This document shows positions 1 through 6,966 of a stretch of DNA of 15,109 nt, in pieces. Position numbers and translations under genes: made by a program. Source of the stretch: CAZBYL01 sp964496275. GTDB lineage: Bacteria; Synergistota; Synergistia; Synergistales; Synergistaceae. Numbering within the stretch: the first letter of the stretch is position 1; each line of letters begins with the position of its first letter. A model generated the notes under the pieces. That model did no database searches and was not told the origin of the DNA. It was given only the letters and a program-made list of their open reading frames with translations. The stretch spans positions 1-15,109 of the forward strand of contig CAZBYL010000052.1 in assembly GCA_964496275.1 (NCBI GenBank). Reading direction: 5' to 3'.

Positions 1-55
1 ACCTGAAACCATCCGGTTATGAGCCGGGAGCTCTAACCAATTGAGCTATGGGCCC
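1..55 (-). tRNA. tRNA-Met (anticodon CAT), 3' part cut by window edge
   Basis: Read on the minus strand from 55, the sequence folds as a tRNA: a 7-nt acceptor strand GGGCCCA, TA at positions 8-9, a GCTC/GAGC D-stem with an AATTGGTTA loop, and an anticodon stem closing the loop CTCATAA, so the anticodon is CAT (bases 21-19). The T-arm begins and then runs off the window. The acceptor start is not of the initiator type, so this is an elongator Met tRNA, or a CAT-anticodon Ile tRNA that would be modified to lysidine. The visible part cannot separate these two. It lies 8 nt after the ferredoxin stop codon. Confidence 0.93.
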
Positions 56-63
56 CTGATTTG

Positions 64-243
64 CTAGTCGCTAATTATAGCAGAAACTGGGCAACTGTCT
101 ACTGCCTCTTTGCATGATTCCGAAAAATTCTGAGAAACAACCATGCATCTGCCTTCGTTTTCGTCCAGCACAAAAACTTCCGGGCAAAGTTGGGCGCACA
201 CACCACAGCCGATACACTCATCAAGGTTTATCTTTATGCTCAT
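64..243 (-). CDS. small 4Fe-4S ferredoxin (59 aa)
   Basis: This short gene encodes a cytoplasmic electron carrier. It starts MSIKINLDECIGCGVC and carries Cys10, Cys13, Cys16 and a late Cys51-Pro, the four ligands expected for one [4Fe-4S] cluster. Two further cysteines, Cys20-Pro and Cys44, match the spacing of the extra pair that forms a disulfide in Desulfovibrio gigas ferredoxin II (known for that family; inferred here). At 59 residues it has the family's usual length. The start is supported by a GGAGGTG site 7 nt upstream. It has its own promoter (271-299) after purR and runs into tRNA-Met. Its redox partner cannot be told from the neighbours. Confidence 0.93.
   Translation of the reverse strand: MSIKINLDECIGCGVCAQLCPEVFVLDENEGRCMVVSQNFSESCKEAVDSCPVSAIISD
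74..101 (-). promoter_or_regulatory. promoter for tRNA-Met, inside the end of the ferredoxin gene
   Basis: On the minus strand there is a -35 box TAGACA (101-96), a 16-nt spacer and a perfect -10 box TATAAT (79-74). Transcription would begin near 67 and give about a 12-nt leader before the mature tRNA end at 55. The 16-nt spacing equals that of the tRNA-Arg promoter at the other end of the window. The boxes overlap the last codons of the ferredoxin gene, so the tRNA need not depend on read-through. Confidence 0.6.
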
Positions 244-270
244 GGTATGACACCTCCCTTCCGACGAAAG

Positions 271-299
271 ATTTTACGCTATGATTCGTAAAACGTCAA
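271..299 (-). promoter_or_regulatory. ferredoxin promoter with an internal dyad
   Basis: On the minus strand there is a -35 box TTGACG (299-294), a 17-nt spacer and a -10 box TAAAAT (276-271), placed about 28 nt before the ferredoxin start codon. The spacer holds a perfect inverted repeat TTTTACG-N8-CGTAAAA (293-287 and 278-272) that runs into the -10 box. That position suits a repressor site, but no regulator is identified. Confidence 0.65.
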
Positions 300-307
300 A
301 TGTTTTT

Positions 308-1108
308 TTAGAATTTACCTGTAACTTTTAGTTTTCCTGTCCCATTTTCGTGGCAAAGCGTGAGCAATGAGCGGTAATGCGGTACGGCTTTTGCCTTCGG
401 CTCTTCTGATGCAATGAAAATGCCTATACCTACAACCTCGGCATCAAACTGCTGAGCCATCAGCAACATTCCGGCGGCAGTGCTTCCTCCGCGCATAAAG
501 TCATCCACAATCAGTACGCGGCAGCCCTTCTTAAGCTGTTTTGTCCCCATGTACATTGTTTTAACATCGCCGTTCGCAGACGGATAGTGCACACCGACAG
601 CAGCTCCGTCGCTTGGTCTGTTGCGGAATCTGCACACCGCAAGCGGCACTCCGAGAGCATACGCGGCAAACATTGCGATAGGAATTCCCTTAACTTCCGA
701 GGTCATAACAACGTCAGGCTCCGAATCTGTAAACATCGAGGCCATCGCATAGCCGAGAGACAACGCCGTTTCGGGATTAAAAATAAGGTCGCTGTAGTAG
801 ACAAGGCCTCCGGGCAAGTACCTTTCGGGAGAGGTAAGTTTGCTTGCAATACTATTTAGTATGTCGGTACGGTATTCATCGGTACATGTCGGAATAAATT
901 TTGCCCCGCCGCTGCGCCCGCGATCTACCTGCATCTGCCCGAAACCCTCTGAAGCCATTGCAGAATTTATTACCTCGACGTCGTCGCTTATCACCGTTTT
1001 TGATACGTTAAATTTACTCGCAAGATCTGTGAGAGAGACCAGTTTGGATGGGCACAGCATAAATTTGGCCGCAAGCCTCACAAGTCTTTCTGTCCGTTGT
1101 CCTCTCAT
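308..1108 (-). CDS. purR: Pur operon repressor, PurR (266 aa)
   Basis: This is a transcription regulator of purine synthesis genes of the Gram-positive type, unrelated to the LacI-type PurR of Escherichia coli. Residues about 1-75 form the winged-helix DNA-binding domain (RLVRLAAKFMLCPSKLVSLT, then a helix-turn-helix around 25-48). The rest is a type I phosphoribosyltransferase fold. The PRPP-binding loop is seen at 198-210 as VLIVDDFMRGGST, and an earlier substrate segment lies around 132-145. In Bacillus, PRPP binding relieves repression; the same is inferred here. The start lies 6 nt after the ispE stop, and GGAGTG, overlapping the ispE stop, serves as ribosome binding site. The two genes are therefore co-transcribed and probably translationally coupled. 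Length and gene order (veg-ispE-purR) fit the family. Confidence 0.93.
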   Translation of the reverse strand: MRGQRTERLVRLAAKFMLCPSKLVSLTDLASKFNVSKTVISDDVEVINSAMASEGFGQMQVDRGRSGGAKFIPTCTDEYRTDILNSIASKLTSPERYLPGGLVYYSDLIFNPETALSLGYAMASMFTDSEPDVVMTSEVKGIPIAMFAAYALGVPLAVCRFRNRPSDGAAVGVHYPSANGDVKTMYMGTKQLKKGCRVLIVDDFMRGGSTAAGMLLMAQQFDAEVVGIGIFIASEEPKAKAVPHYRSLLTLCHENGTGKLKVTGKF

Positions 1109-1114
1109 TGTATA

Positions 1115-1978
1115 TCACTCCAGTTTGGAAGTTTTTGATATCCAGTTTTCTTGTTCGAAAGCCTTCTGTACGCACAAAGCTGAGGCTTCGTCTTTGCACA
1201 CGGCAAAATACGCACTGCCGCTCCCGCATAATCCCCAAGCCAAAGCTCCGTAACATTGTGCGATCAGACCGGCTGTTTTGTACTCATGATGCTCTGCTTC
1301 CAGCGGAAGCAGAAAGTCGTTCGGAAGAAGTCCGAGTTTTTTCTTTTCACTGAGTCCTCTGTGCACGTCAAAAACTTCTGCATCTAAATTTTCAGTAAAG
1401 CACGGTATATTGTTTTTTTCTCTGTAAATATCAAGCTTCCTGTACGCTTCGGCCGTAGATGAGGCCCATACGGGGAATGCCAAAACCCAAGACAGATCGC
1501 AAATCTCCGAAAACGGAGTGAGTTCTGTACCTATTCCCGTGGCCAAAGCTACATCGTACGGAGAAGCCAGAAACGCAACATCGGCGCCCAGACCGCCTGT
1601 TTTTTCCGACGACAGGGATACCCCGTACTCTGTCGCGAGCCATTTTAGAAGAGCTGCCGCATTGCCGCTTCCTGCGCCTATACCGCTGCCTTGCGGGTAC
1701 TTTTTGTCAAGGTCCATCGCAAGATACGGAAATTCGCCGCCTAAACTTCTGACGAGCTCTAATGTTTTGGTCACAAGATTTGTCCCGTTTATATTCTGCC
1801 CTTTAACCCGCAAAATATCACCTTTATTTTCGTCGCTATTGAGACATATTGTCAACCCCTCTATGGCTTTTTTTTGCCAGAATAGAGAGTAAATATTATG
1901 ATATCCGTCATCGCGTTTTGGCAAGACTCTTAATGTAAGGTTAATTTTTATGGGACATAAAATTTTTTTAGACAACAA
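1115..1978 (-). CDS. ispE: 4-diphosphocytidyl-2-C-methyl-D-erythritol kinase, IspE (287 aa, TTG start)
   Basis: IspE phosphorylates CDP-methylerythritol with ATP in the non-mevalonate (MEP) isoprenoid pathway, in the cytoplasm. It is a GHMP-family kinase. PIKINLTL near residues 9-16 carries the substrate-site lysine (Lys11). The glycine-rich ATP loop is at about 95-110 (GSGIGAGSGNAA), slightly off the usual GLGGGSS form. LGADVAF holds the catalytic Asp (about 133), and the third motif CGSGSAYF is near 251. The frame stays open upstream to 2038, but that stretch encodes a terminator hairpin and does not resemble IspE. AGGAG at 1989-1985, 6 nt before TTG 1978 (or 9 nt before TTG 1975), points to a TTG start and gives a normal family length. 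It is followed 6 nt later by purR. Confidence 0.9.
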   Translation of the reverse strand: MLSKKILCPIKINLTLRVLPKRDDGYHNIYSLFWQKKAIEGLTICLNSDENKGDILRVKGQNINGTNLVTKTLELVRSLGGEFPYLAMDLDKKYPQGSGIGAGSGNAAALLKWLATEYGVSLSSEKTGGLGADVAFLASPYDVALATGIGTELTPFSEICDLSWVLAFPVWASSTAEAYRKLDIYREKNNIPCFTENLDAEVFDVHRGLSEKKKLGLLPNDFLLPLEAEHHEYKTAGLIAQCYGALAWGLCGSGSAYFAVCKDEASALCVQKAFEQENWISKTSKLE

Positions 1979-1993
1979 AGGCAGCTCCTGTCC

Positions 1994-2025
1994 ATAAAAA
2001 AATAAGCCCCGGCGTCTGCCAGGGC
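1994..2025 (-). terminator. intrinsic terminator between veg and ispE
   Basis: On the minus strand, GCCCTGGC (2025-2018) and GCCGGGGC (2013-2006) form an 8-bp GC-rich stem with one T-G pair and an AGAC tetraloop. It is followed by TTATTTTTTTAT. It begins 14 nt after the veg stop and ends about 15 nt before the ispE TTG start, overlapping the upstream part of ispE's open frame. It could be a plain veg terminator or an attenuator in the leader of ispE. Confidence 0.85.
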
Positions 2026-2039
2026 ATGAAAACAGCACA

Positions 2040-2285
2040 CTACATCAAGCATTCACCGCTTGATTCAATATGTATTTCAACCTCACGGGTCAGAATGTCA
2101 GCATAACTAAATGAAACAGTGCTTTGCTGCGCCTCAACGTACACAGTAAAGAGACTTGGGTATATTTCTTTGATAACGCCCGAACGCTCCTCCATTTTGC
2201 GGCGACCGTTTGCAGCTCTGTAGCTGACATGGTGGCCTTTGTGCAGACGCACCAACTCCCTGATTGCATCTATTGTCTGCGCCAT
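2040..2285 (-). CDS. veg: Veg family protein (81 aa)
   Basis: This small cytoplasmic protein belongs to the Veg family, which in Bacillus lies just upstream of ispE and purR and has been linked to biofilm control; the molecular role is unsettled. The family core is seen as NGRRKMEERSGVIKEIYPS followed by VSFSYADIL, which closely parallels the Bacillus subtilis form. An ATG at 2285 is preferred over the in-frame start three codons earlier because AAGGGGTGG lies 5 nt upstream of it. The N-terminus is then MAQTIDAI, like the Bacillus MAKTL start. A strong promoter (2316-2344) lies in front and a terminator directly behind, so veg may be transcribed largely as a single gene. Confidence 0.9.
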   Translation of the reverse strand: MAQTIDAIRELVRLHKGHHVSYRAANGRRKMEERSGVIKEIYPSLFTVYVEAQQSTVSFSYADILTREVEIHIESSGECLM

Positions 2286-2315
2286 ACACACCACCCCTTA
2301 AAATATTATTTGTAT

Positions 2316-2344
2316 AGTATACGACAAATATTCAAATATTTCAA
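2316..2344 (-). promoter_or_regulatory. veg promoter
   Basis: On the minus strand there is a -35 box TTGAAA (2344-2339), exactly 17 nt of spacer and a -10 box TATACT (2321-2316). Transcription would start near 2309, about 24 nt before the veg ATG. The AT-rich 70 bases between this promoter and the end of selB hold no clear T-tailed terminator, so read-through from selB remains possible. Confidence 0.75.
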
Positions 2345-2415
2345 GGTTTTCCCTGTTTTTTATTAAACAATTGTAATAAATGTAACGACCTTTGTTTTCA
2401 AATATCCCAACTTTG

Positions 2416-4329
2416 TCATTTTTTTAATAGAATTCTCTTGTCACCCACCCTTCTTGTGATACCCTTACTGTCAAAATATTCCAAGAGAGGGAGGGCATAT
2501 TTTCTGCTGCTGCCCGTCACGTCCCGTACTGCAGCAAGTGTGATATCACCGTCTATTGTCTTTAGTTTTTCTTTAAAGTCTTCAAATGTCTCGCTGATAA
2601 GCAGGAAGCCGTCACCTATTATTGCCAGTTCTTTGCGTTCTTTCATATAGGAAATTATTCTGCTTGTAGCTTTTGCATCTAATTTCAGCAGTGAGGATAT
2701 TTCGTCTATTGTTGGCATAGAGTATCCCATTTTTCTTATATAATCCCTCACAGCAGAAACTTCGGACAGAAATAGAGATTCGTCAAACGGTTCAAAATCA
2801 TTCAGCCTGACTCTTTCATCTTCGACCGTGATCCACGACATTTTTTGCATTAGCTTCAAAAGTTCCTTAGTGAAGCGCGGTTCCGTTATTAACATGGAGC
2901 GTCCTGCCTCTTCCGCTTCCATTCCTCTGCGTTCAGGATGAGCCTTATGGAAATCGGCAAGAGCAGCCACAAGATTTTCTTTTAGTTTTTCGAGCTTCGG
3001 TATAGAGAGTATCGTAGTATCGGTTGTTTTTATTACCCCTATTTTGCCCTTCATTTCGAGGCTTGATATGTCCCCGCGTATTTCAGATATTTCCGCCTCC
3101 ATGAGAAATAGCAGGTCATCCAGCTTTATTTTTTCTTTGTATTCGATAAGCGCGGCCATACGCTCTTTATTGTCAGCCTTATCGGATATGCCGCTTAGGT
3201 ATTTTATCAATGCGGACTTTGCATTTTTACTCTTTGGACGCTCTCCAAGAGGCAGCAAAACGACACCGCCCGCAACCGTGTGAAGCGGACTGTATGTTCT
3301 CAGTATGAAACGGCTGTTTAACGCCGCTGTCACGGGCTCTTCGGGAAGCAGCTGCGCAACCGCCGATTCCCCCGGCACTATTTTGTCCCTATCAAGCAGC
3401 GATATCCGGACAACAACATCCGATGTGCCTATGTGCAGACGAAGACGCTGCCAGTGCTCAATCGGTTCCGGAAATGAGGCCAGGACATTTACTTTTACAT
3501 CAATGCACTGCGTGGGAGAGAAATGGCCGACCGCGGCAATGACATCTCCGCGTTTTATTTCATCAAGCGATACGTTTGAAAGGTTTACCGCTACTCTCTG
3601 CCCGGCAGATGCCGAAGGTACGGACTCACTGTGGACCTGTATCGATCTTACTTTTGCAATCGTCTTTGACGGAAGCACTTCCACCTCGTCGCCCTCGCTC
3701 AGCACACCGTTAAAGGCCGTTCCCGTTATAACCGTTCCGAATCCCGAGATGTGAAACGCTCTGTCCACAGGGAGAAAGAACGCGCCGTTCCTGTTTCTCT
3801 GAGTAGTGGAATCAACCAATTTTTGCAGAGCGTCCTTTAATTCGGGTATACCCGCCCCCGTAACAGCGGAAACAGGCATTATGGGAGTACCCTCGAGGAA
3901 AGTTCCGGCCACAAGCGATATTACGTCGTCTTTTGCCAGTTCGAGCATTTCTTCGTCTACAAGGTCAACTTTGTTTATGACTATTATGCCGTTTTTTATT
4001 CCGAGCAGCGTTAATATTTCAAGGTGTTCGCGCGTTTGCGGCATAACCCCGTCGTCAGCGGCAACCACAAGCATTACGGCATCAAGGCCCGCAGCTCCCG
4101 CCACCATCTGACGTATAAATTTTTCATGCCCCGGCACGTCCACTACGCTTATTGTTTTGCCCGACGGCAGGAGCAGCGGCGCAAACCCCAGTTCGATTGT
4201 CATGCCGCGCTTTTTCTCTTCCGAGAGCCTGTCGCAGTCCACACCGGACATGGCTCTGACAAGCGTTGTTTTGCCGTGGTCTATGTGTCCTGCAGTTCCT
4301 ATTACAAACGGGTATTCCAAAGCAGACAT
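2416..4329 (-). CDS. selB: selenocysteine-specific translation elongation factor SelB (637 aa)
   Basis: SelB is a GTPase that carries Sec-tRNA(Sec) to the ribosome and binds the SECIS hairpin of selenoprotein mRNAs, so that UGA is read as selenocysteine. The N-terminal G domain shows GHIDHGKTT (14-22), the switch I region with RGMTIELGFA (41-50), DVPGH (64-68) and NKVD (119-122). Beta-barrel domains follow, then a C-terminal third of winged-helix domains, which in known SelB proteins contact the SECIS. The length is normal for bacterial SelB. The ATG lies only 3 nt after the selA stop, so the two genes form one operon. The gene ends in TGA, showing that TGA still works as stop here outside special contexts. 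Confidence 0.97.
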   Translation of the reverse strand: MSALEYPFVIGTAGHIDHGKTTLVRAMSGVDCDRLSEEKKRGMTIELGFAPLLLPSGKTISVVDVPGHEKFIRQMVAGAAGLDAVMLVVAADDGVMPQTREHLEILTLLGIKNGIIVINKVDLVDEEMLELAKDDVISLVAGTFLEGTPIMPVSAVTGAGIPELKDALQKLVDSTTQRNRNGAFFLPVDRAFHISGFGTVITGTAFNGVLSEGDEVEVLPSKTIAKVRSIQVHSESVPSASAGQRVAVNLSNVSLDEIKRGDVIAAVGHFSPTQCIDVKVNVLASFPEPIEHWQRLRLHIGTSDVVVRISLLDRDKIVPGESAVAQLLPEEPVTAALNSRFILRTYSPLHTVAGGVVLLPLGERPKSKNAKSALIKYLSGISDKADNKERMAALIEYKEKIKLDDLLFLMEAEISEIRGDISSLEMKGKIGVIKTTDTTILSIPKLEKLKENLVAALADFHKAHPERRGMEAEEAGRSMLITEPRFTKELLKLMQKMSWITVEDERVRLNDFEPFDESLFLSEVSAVRDYIRKMGYSMPTIDEISSLLKLDAKATSRIISYMKERKELAIIGDGFLLISETFEDFKEKLKTIDGDITLAAVRDVTGSSRKYALPLLEYFDSKGITRRVGDKRILLKK

Positions 4330-4332
4330 GGC

Positions 4333-5769
4333 CTAGTCCGCCTTAACAGAGGAAGCGTCGGGAACGGAAAGTATTTCACCAAACGCCGAAATTATGAGTT
4401 TTGCGTCATCAGCCCTTATCGTGCGCATGTGAAAGACGAGTCTGTCGTCAGACGCACCCGAAATAACAGGAACGGAGACCATACGAAGGCATTCCGCAAG
4501 ACGCCCTGTACTTCCAAGTTCGGGCAGCTTTACGGAGACACCGAAACCTTTGAGTTCTGACTGGGGGAATGTACCTCCGCCGACAGCATCCGAAGTTTCA
4601 ACAACGTCAATCAATACGCTTCTGAGTTTTGTTGTTTTGAAATATTTATTGAGTGCGGCACGGAATGCAAGAGCTTTCTTCCTCAGTTCGTTCTCCGTTG
4701 CAAAAACCATTGAGAGTGTAGGAATTTTTTCTATCTCTCCCTTAAGGTAAAGACGTAACGTTGCTTCAAACGCAGCAAGAGTCATCTTATCAACGCGAAG
4801 CGCTCTGAGCAGCGGATAGGTTCGCAGTCTGTTTATTATTTCCGCAGAACCTACAATCGCGCCGATCTGCGGCCCGCCGAGGAGCTTATCGCCTGAAAAA
4901 GTCACGATGTCCACACCTGAATTTATGCACTCTCTGACGGTCGGATCGCTTGTGAGCCCCGCCTCGCAGGTGTCTACAAGCATTCCGCTGCCTAAGTCTT
5001 CCATGAAGATAAGCCCATGCTCGTGAGCCAAGGCTGAGAGTTCTTCTCTCGGGACAACCGATGTAAATCCCGCGATTCTGTAGTTCGACGGGTGTATTTT
5101 TAAAAGTACGGCGGTTTCATCCGTGATGGCTGTGCTGTAGTCTTTAAGGTGAGTTCTGTTTGTCGTACCGACTTCCACCATTTTTGTTCCCGAAAGGGAC
5201 ATTATATCCGGAATGCGGAATGACCCTCCGATTTCGACCAACTCGCCGCGTGAAACGACCGCTTCTTTGTCTTTCGCAAGTGCTCCCAACGCGAAAATTA
5301 CAGCTCCCGCATTGTTATTCACAACAATAGCGGCTTCCGCACCCGTGAGTCTGCAAAGCAGCCACTCTACATGGGCGTTTCTGTGCCCCCGCTGTCCCTC
5401 TTTGGGAGAGTATTCGAGAGTGTTGTAGTTCCCGGCAATGGCATTTACTGCGGCTATTGCTTCGTCTGCAAGAAGAGATCTTCCGAGGTTCGTGTGTATA
5501 ACCACTCCCGTGGCATTGACGACACGGCGCAGCGTTGGGTACGCTTTTTCTTTGATGCGTTTTTGCGCCTCGCGCGCTATGCTTTCGGAGTCAAAGGCAA
5601 AATCCGGTTTTTGCTGTATCTTGCTTCTGAATTCGGAGAGAACTCCGCTTATTATTGATTTTATGGCCTCTCTGCCTATTTCTTTTTCGTACTCAGATAT
5701 CCATGGCTGTGATAATAGTTTATCCATGGACGGTATCTTTCTCATTACGCTGCGGATTTCTTCCTTCAA
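4333..5769 (-). CDS. selA: L-seryl-tRNA(Sec) selenium transferase SelA (478 aa, TTG start)
   Basis: SelA is a pyridoxal-phosphate enzyme that turns Ser-tRNA(Sec) into Sec-tRNA(Sec) using selenophosphate. The N-terminal tRNA-binding region (EIRSVMRKIPSMDKLL) is followed by the aminotransferase-like fold with HTNLGRSLL, EYSPKEGQRGHRN and the PLP lysine in TFSGDKLLGGPQIGA. An AGGGGG site 7 nt before TTG 5769 favours this start over the upstream GTG at 5787. With it, the PLP lysine falls at residue 295, the number known for the E. coli enzyme. It is followed 3 nt later by selB. The 53-nt AT-rich gap after hemW includes TATAAT at 5821-5816 but no matching -35, so an internal promoter is uncertain. 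Confidence 0.96.
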   Translation of the reverse strand: MKEEIRSVMRKIPSMDKLLSQPWISEYEKEIGREAIKSIISGVLSEFRSKIQQKPDFAFDSESIAREAQKRIKEKAYPTLRRVVNATGVVIHTNLGRSLLADEAIAAVNAIAGNYNTLEYSPKEGQRGHRNAHVEWLLCRLTGAEAAIVVNNNAGAVIFALGALAKDKEAVVSRGELVEIGGSFRIPDIMSLSGTKMVEVGTTNRTHLKDYSTAITDETAVLLKIHPSNYRIAGFTSVVPREELSALAHEHGLIFMEDLGSGMLVDTCEAGLTSDPTVRECINSGVDIVTFSGDKLLGGPQIGAIVGSAEIINRLRTYPLLRALRVDKMTLAAFEATLRLYLKGEIEKIPTLSMVFATENELRKKALAFRAALNKYFKTTKLRSVLIDVVETSDAVGGGTFPQSELKGFGVSVKLPELGSTGRLAECLRMVSVPVISGASDDRLVFHMRTIRADDAKLIISAFGEILSVPDASSVKAD

Positions 5770-5822
5770 GAAAAATCCCCCTGTCACTTAATTATTTATC
5801 ATGAATATGTCTTTAATTATAT

Positions 5823-6965
5823 CTACAAAAGCAATTCAGACCAGATTAAATTTGCAACTCTCATTCCCTTTTTTGTAAGAGAGATGCTGTGTGTATCCGA
5901 ACAGTACAAATCCTTTGGGAATCCACTAAGCAAGGCTGTCAAATTTTCCAATGATGCGGAGCCGTACCGTTTGATAAAGCTGTCTTTATTTACACCTGCG
6001 GCGGTTCTTAACGCAAGAACGGCAGCTTCCCTTGCAGAGACTTCTTCCGAAAGCCGTTCTCCCGATTCAAAAGCTCCGATTCCGTTCATAAGACGTTTGG
6101 AGTATGAGCTCAGAGTACCAATATTTTTATACCTCCATCCGGCAAGATAGCCTGAAGCGCCGGGGCCCACTCCCAGGTACTCTCCTTCGTTCCAGTAATT
6201 TAGATTATGTTTGCTCTCATGCCCATGTTTTGCAAAATTTGAAATCTCATATTGATCAAACCCTTTTTGCGGCAGATACCACTGCGACCACCTGTACGGC
6301 CAGTATCCGTCAGACAGCGTTCCTCTATCCATATTTTCCCACGGTGTGCCTTGCTCAATCGAGAGCTGATACAAGGATATGTGGTGAACACCGCTTTTTG
6401 CGGCATCCTTCAAATTACGGTACCAGCCCTCGAATGTCTGATATGGCAGACCGAACATCAAATCAACGCTTACGGAAAACCCGGAAGCCATCGCTGCTGA
6501 CATGGCTCCGTATGCCTGTATTCCGCTGTGCAGTCTGCCCATCATTTCAAGTTCGGCATCATCAAAGCTTTGTACGCCAAGGCTGACTCTGTTCACACGC
6601 CAATCACGCCACATAGCAAGGTGTTCCGCAGAAATTGAATTTGGGTTGGCTTCAACCGTAAATTCGCAGTCGTCATCAAAGCGGAAATACGAATCTATTA
6701 TCTCAATAAGTCTGCGCCACTGCTGACCGTCAAGCGTTGTAGGCGTTCCACCGCCCACGTAGCATGTGGAAATTTTGGGGATTCCTATGCGCTGCTTCCA
6801 CCACAGAAGTTCCGCTTCAAGCGACAGAAGCCACAGCTCACGGTCGCCGGGCGCAGGGACAGAGCTTTCAAAAGCACAGTATTTGCACTTTCGCTCACAA
6901 AACGGTACATGCACATAAAGAGAGAGCCCCCCACGGGGAGGCTCAAATGGGTTACATCTAAACAA
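5823..6965 (-). CDS. hemW: radical SAM heme chaperone HemW-like protein (about 380 aa, TTG start)
   Basis: This belongs to the HemW/HemN radical-SAM family, often annotated as oxygen-independent coproporphyrinogen III oxidase. The HemW branch is thought to deliver heme instead of oxidising coproporphyrinogen. The [4Fe-4S]/SAM site is CERKCKYC (Cys23, 27, 30). GGGTPTTL, the FTVEANPNS segment and RVSLGVQSF follow, as in the family, and the C-terminal HemN-type domain is present. The frame is open upstream to 7031 inside lepA, but GAGG about 9 nt before a TTG at 6965, one base after the lepA stop, gives a length close to E. coli HemW (378). An ATG at 6992 is the alternative. A strong hairpin (6924-6944) lies within its first codons. 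Next to lepA this is a common bacterial gene order. Confidence 0.88.
   Translation of the reverse strand: MFRCNPFEPPRGGLSLYVHVPFCERKCKYCAFESSVPAPGDRELWLLSLEAELLWWKQRIGIPKISTCYVGGGTPTTLDGQQWRRLIEIIDSYFRFDDDCEFTVEANPNSISAEHLAMWRDWRVNRVSLGVQSFDDAELEMMGRLHSGIQAYGAMSAAMASGFSVSVDLMFGLPYQTFEGWYRNLKDAAKSGVHHISLYQLSIEQGTPWENMDRGTLSDGYWPYRWSQWYLPQKGFDQYEISNFAKHGHESKHNLNYWNEGEYLGVGPGASGYLAGWRYKNIGTLSSYSKRLMNGIGAFESGERLSEEVSAREAAVLALRTAAGVNKDSFIKRYGSASLENLTALLSGFPKDLYCSDTHSISLTKKGMRVANLIWSELLL
6924..6944 (-). other. strong hairpin just after the lepA stop, in the first codons of hemW
   Basis: On the minus strand, nine pairs (one a T-G wobble) close a three-base loop: GAGCCTCCC pairs with GGGGGGCTC. It begins about 20 nt after the hemW start codon and is followed by TCTCTCTTT, not a clean T-run, so it is at best a weak terminator. 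It may lower lepA read-through or slow translation of hemW. Confidence 0.5.
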
Positions 6966-6966
6966 A

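Noticed and set aside
1115..2038. Longer IspE start at the GTG 2038
   Set aside because: The extra 20 codons cover the terminator hairpin and T-run, are unlike IspE N-termini, and a better ribosome binding site stands before TTG 1978.
2359..2380. AT-only hairpin TTTATTA/TAATAAA after selB as a terminator
   Set aside because: The stem has no GC pair and no T-run follows it on the minus strand.
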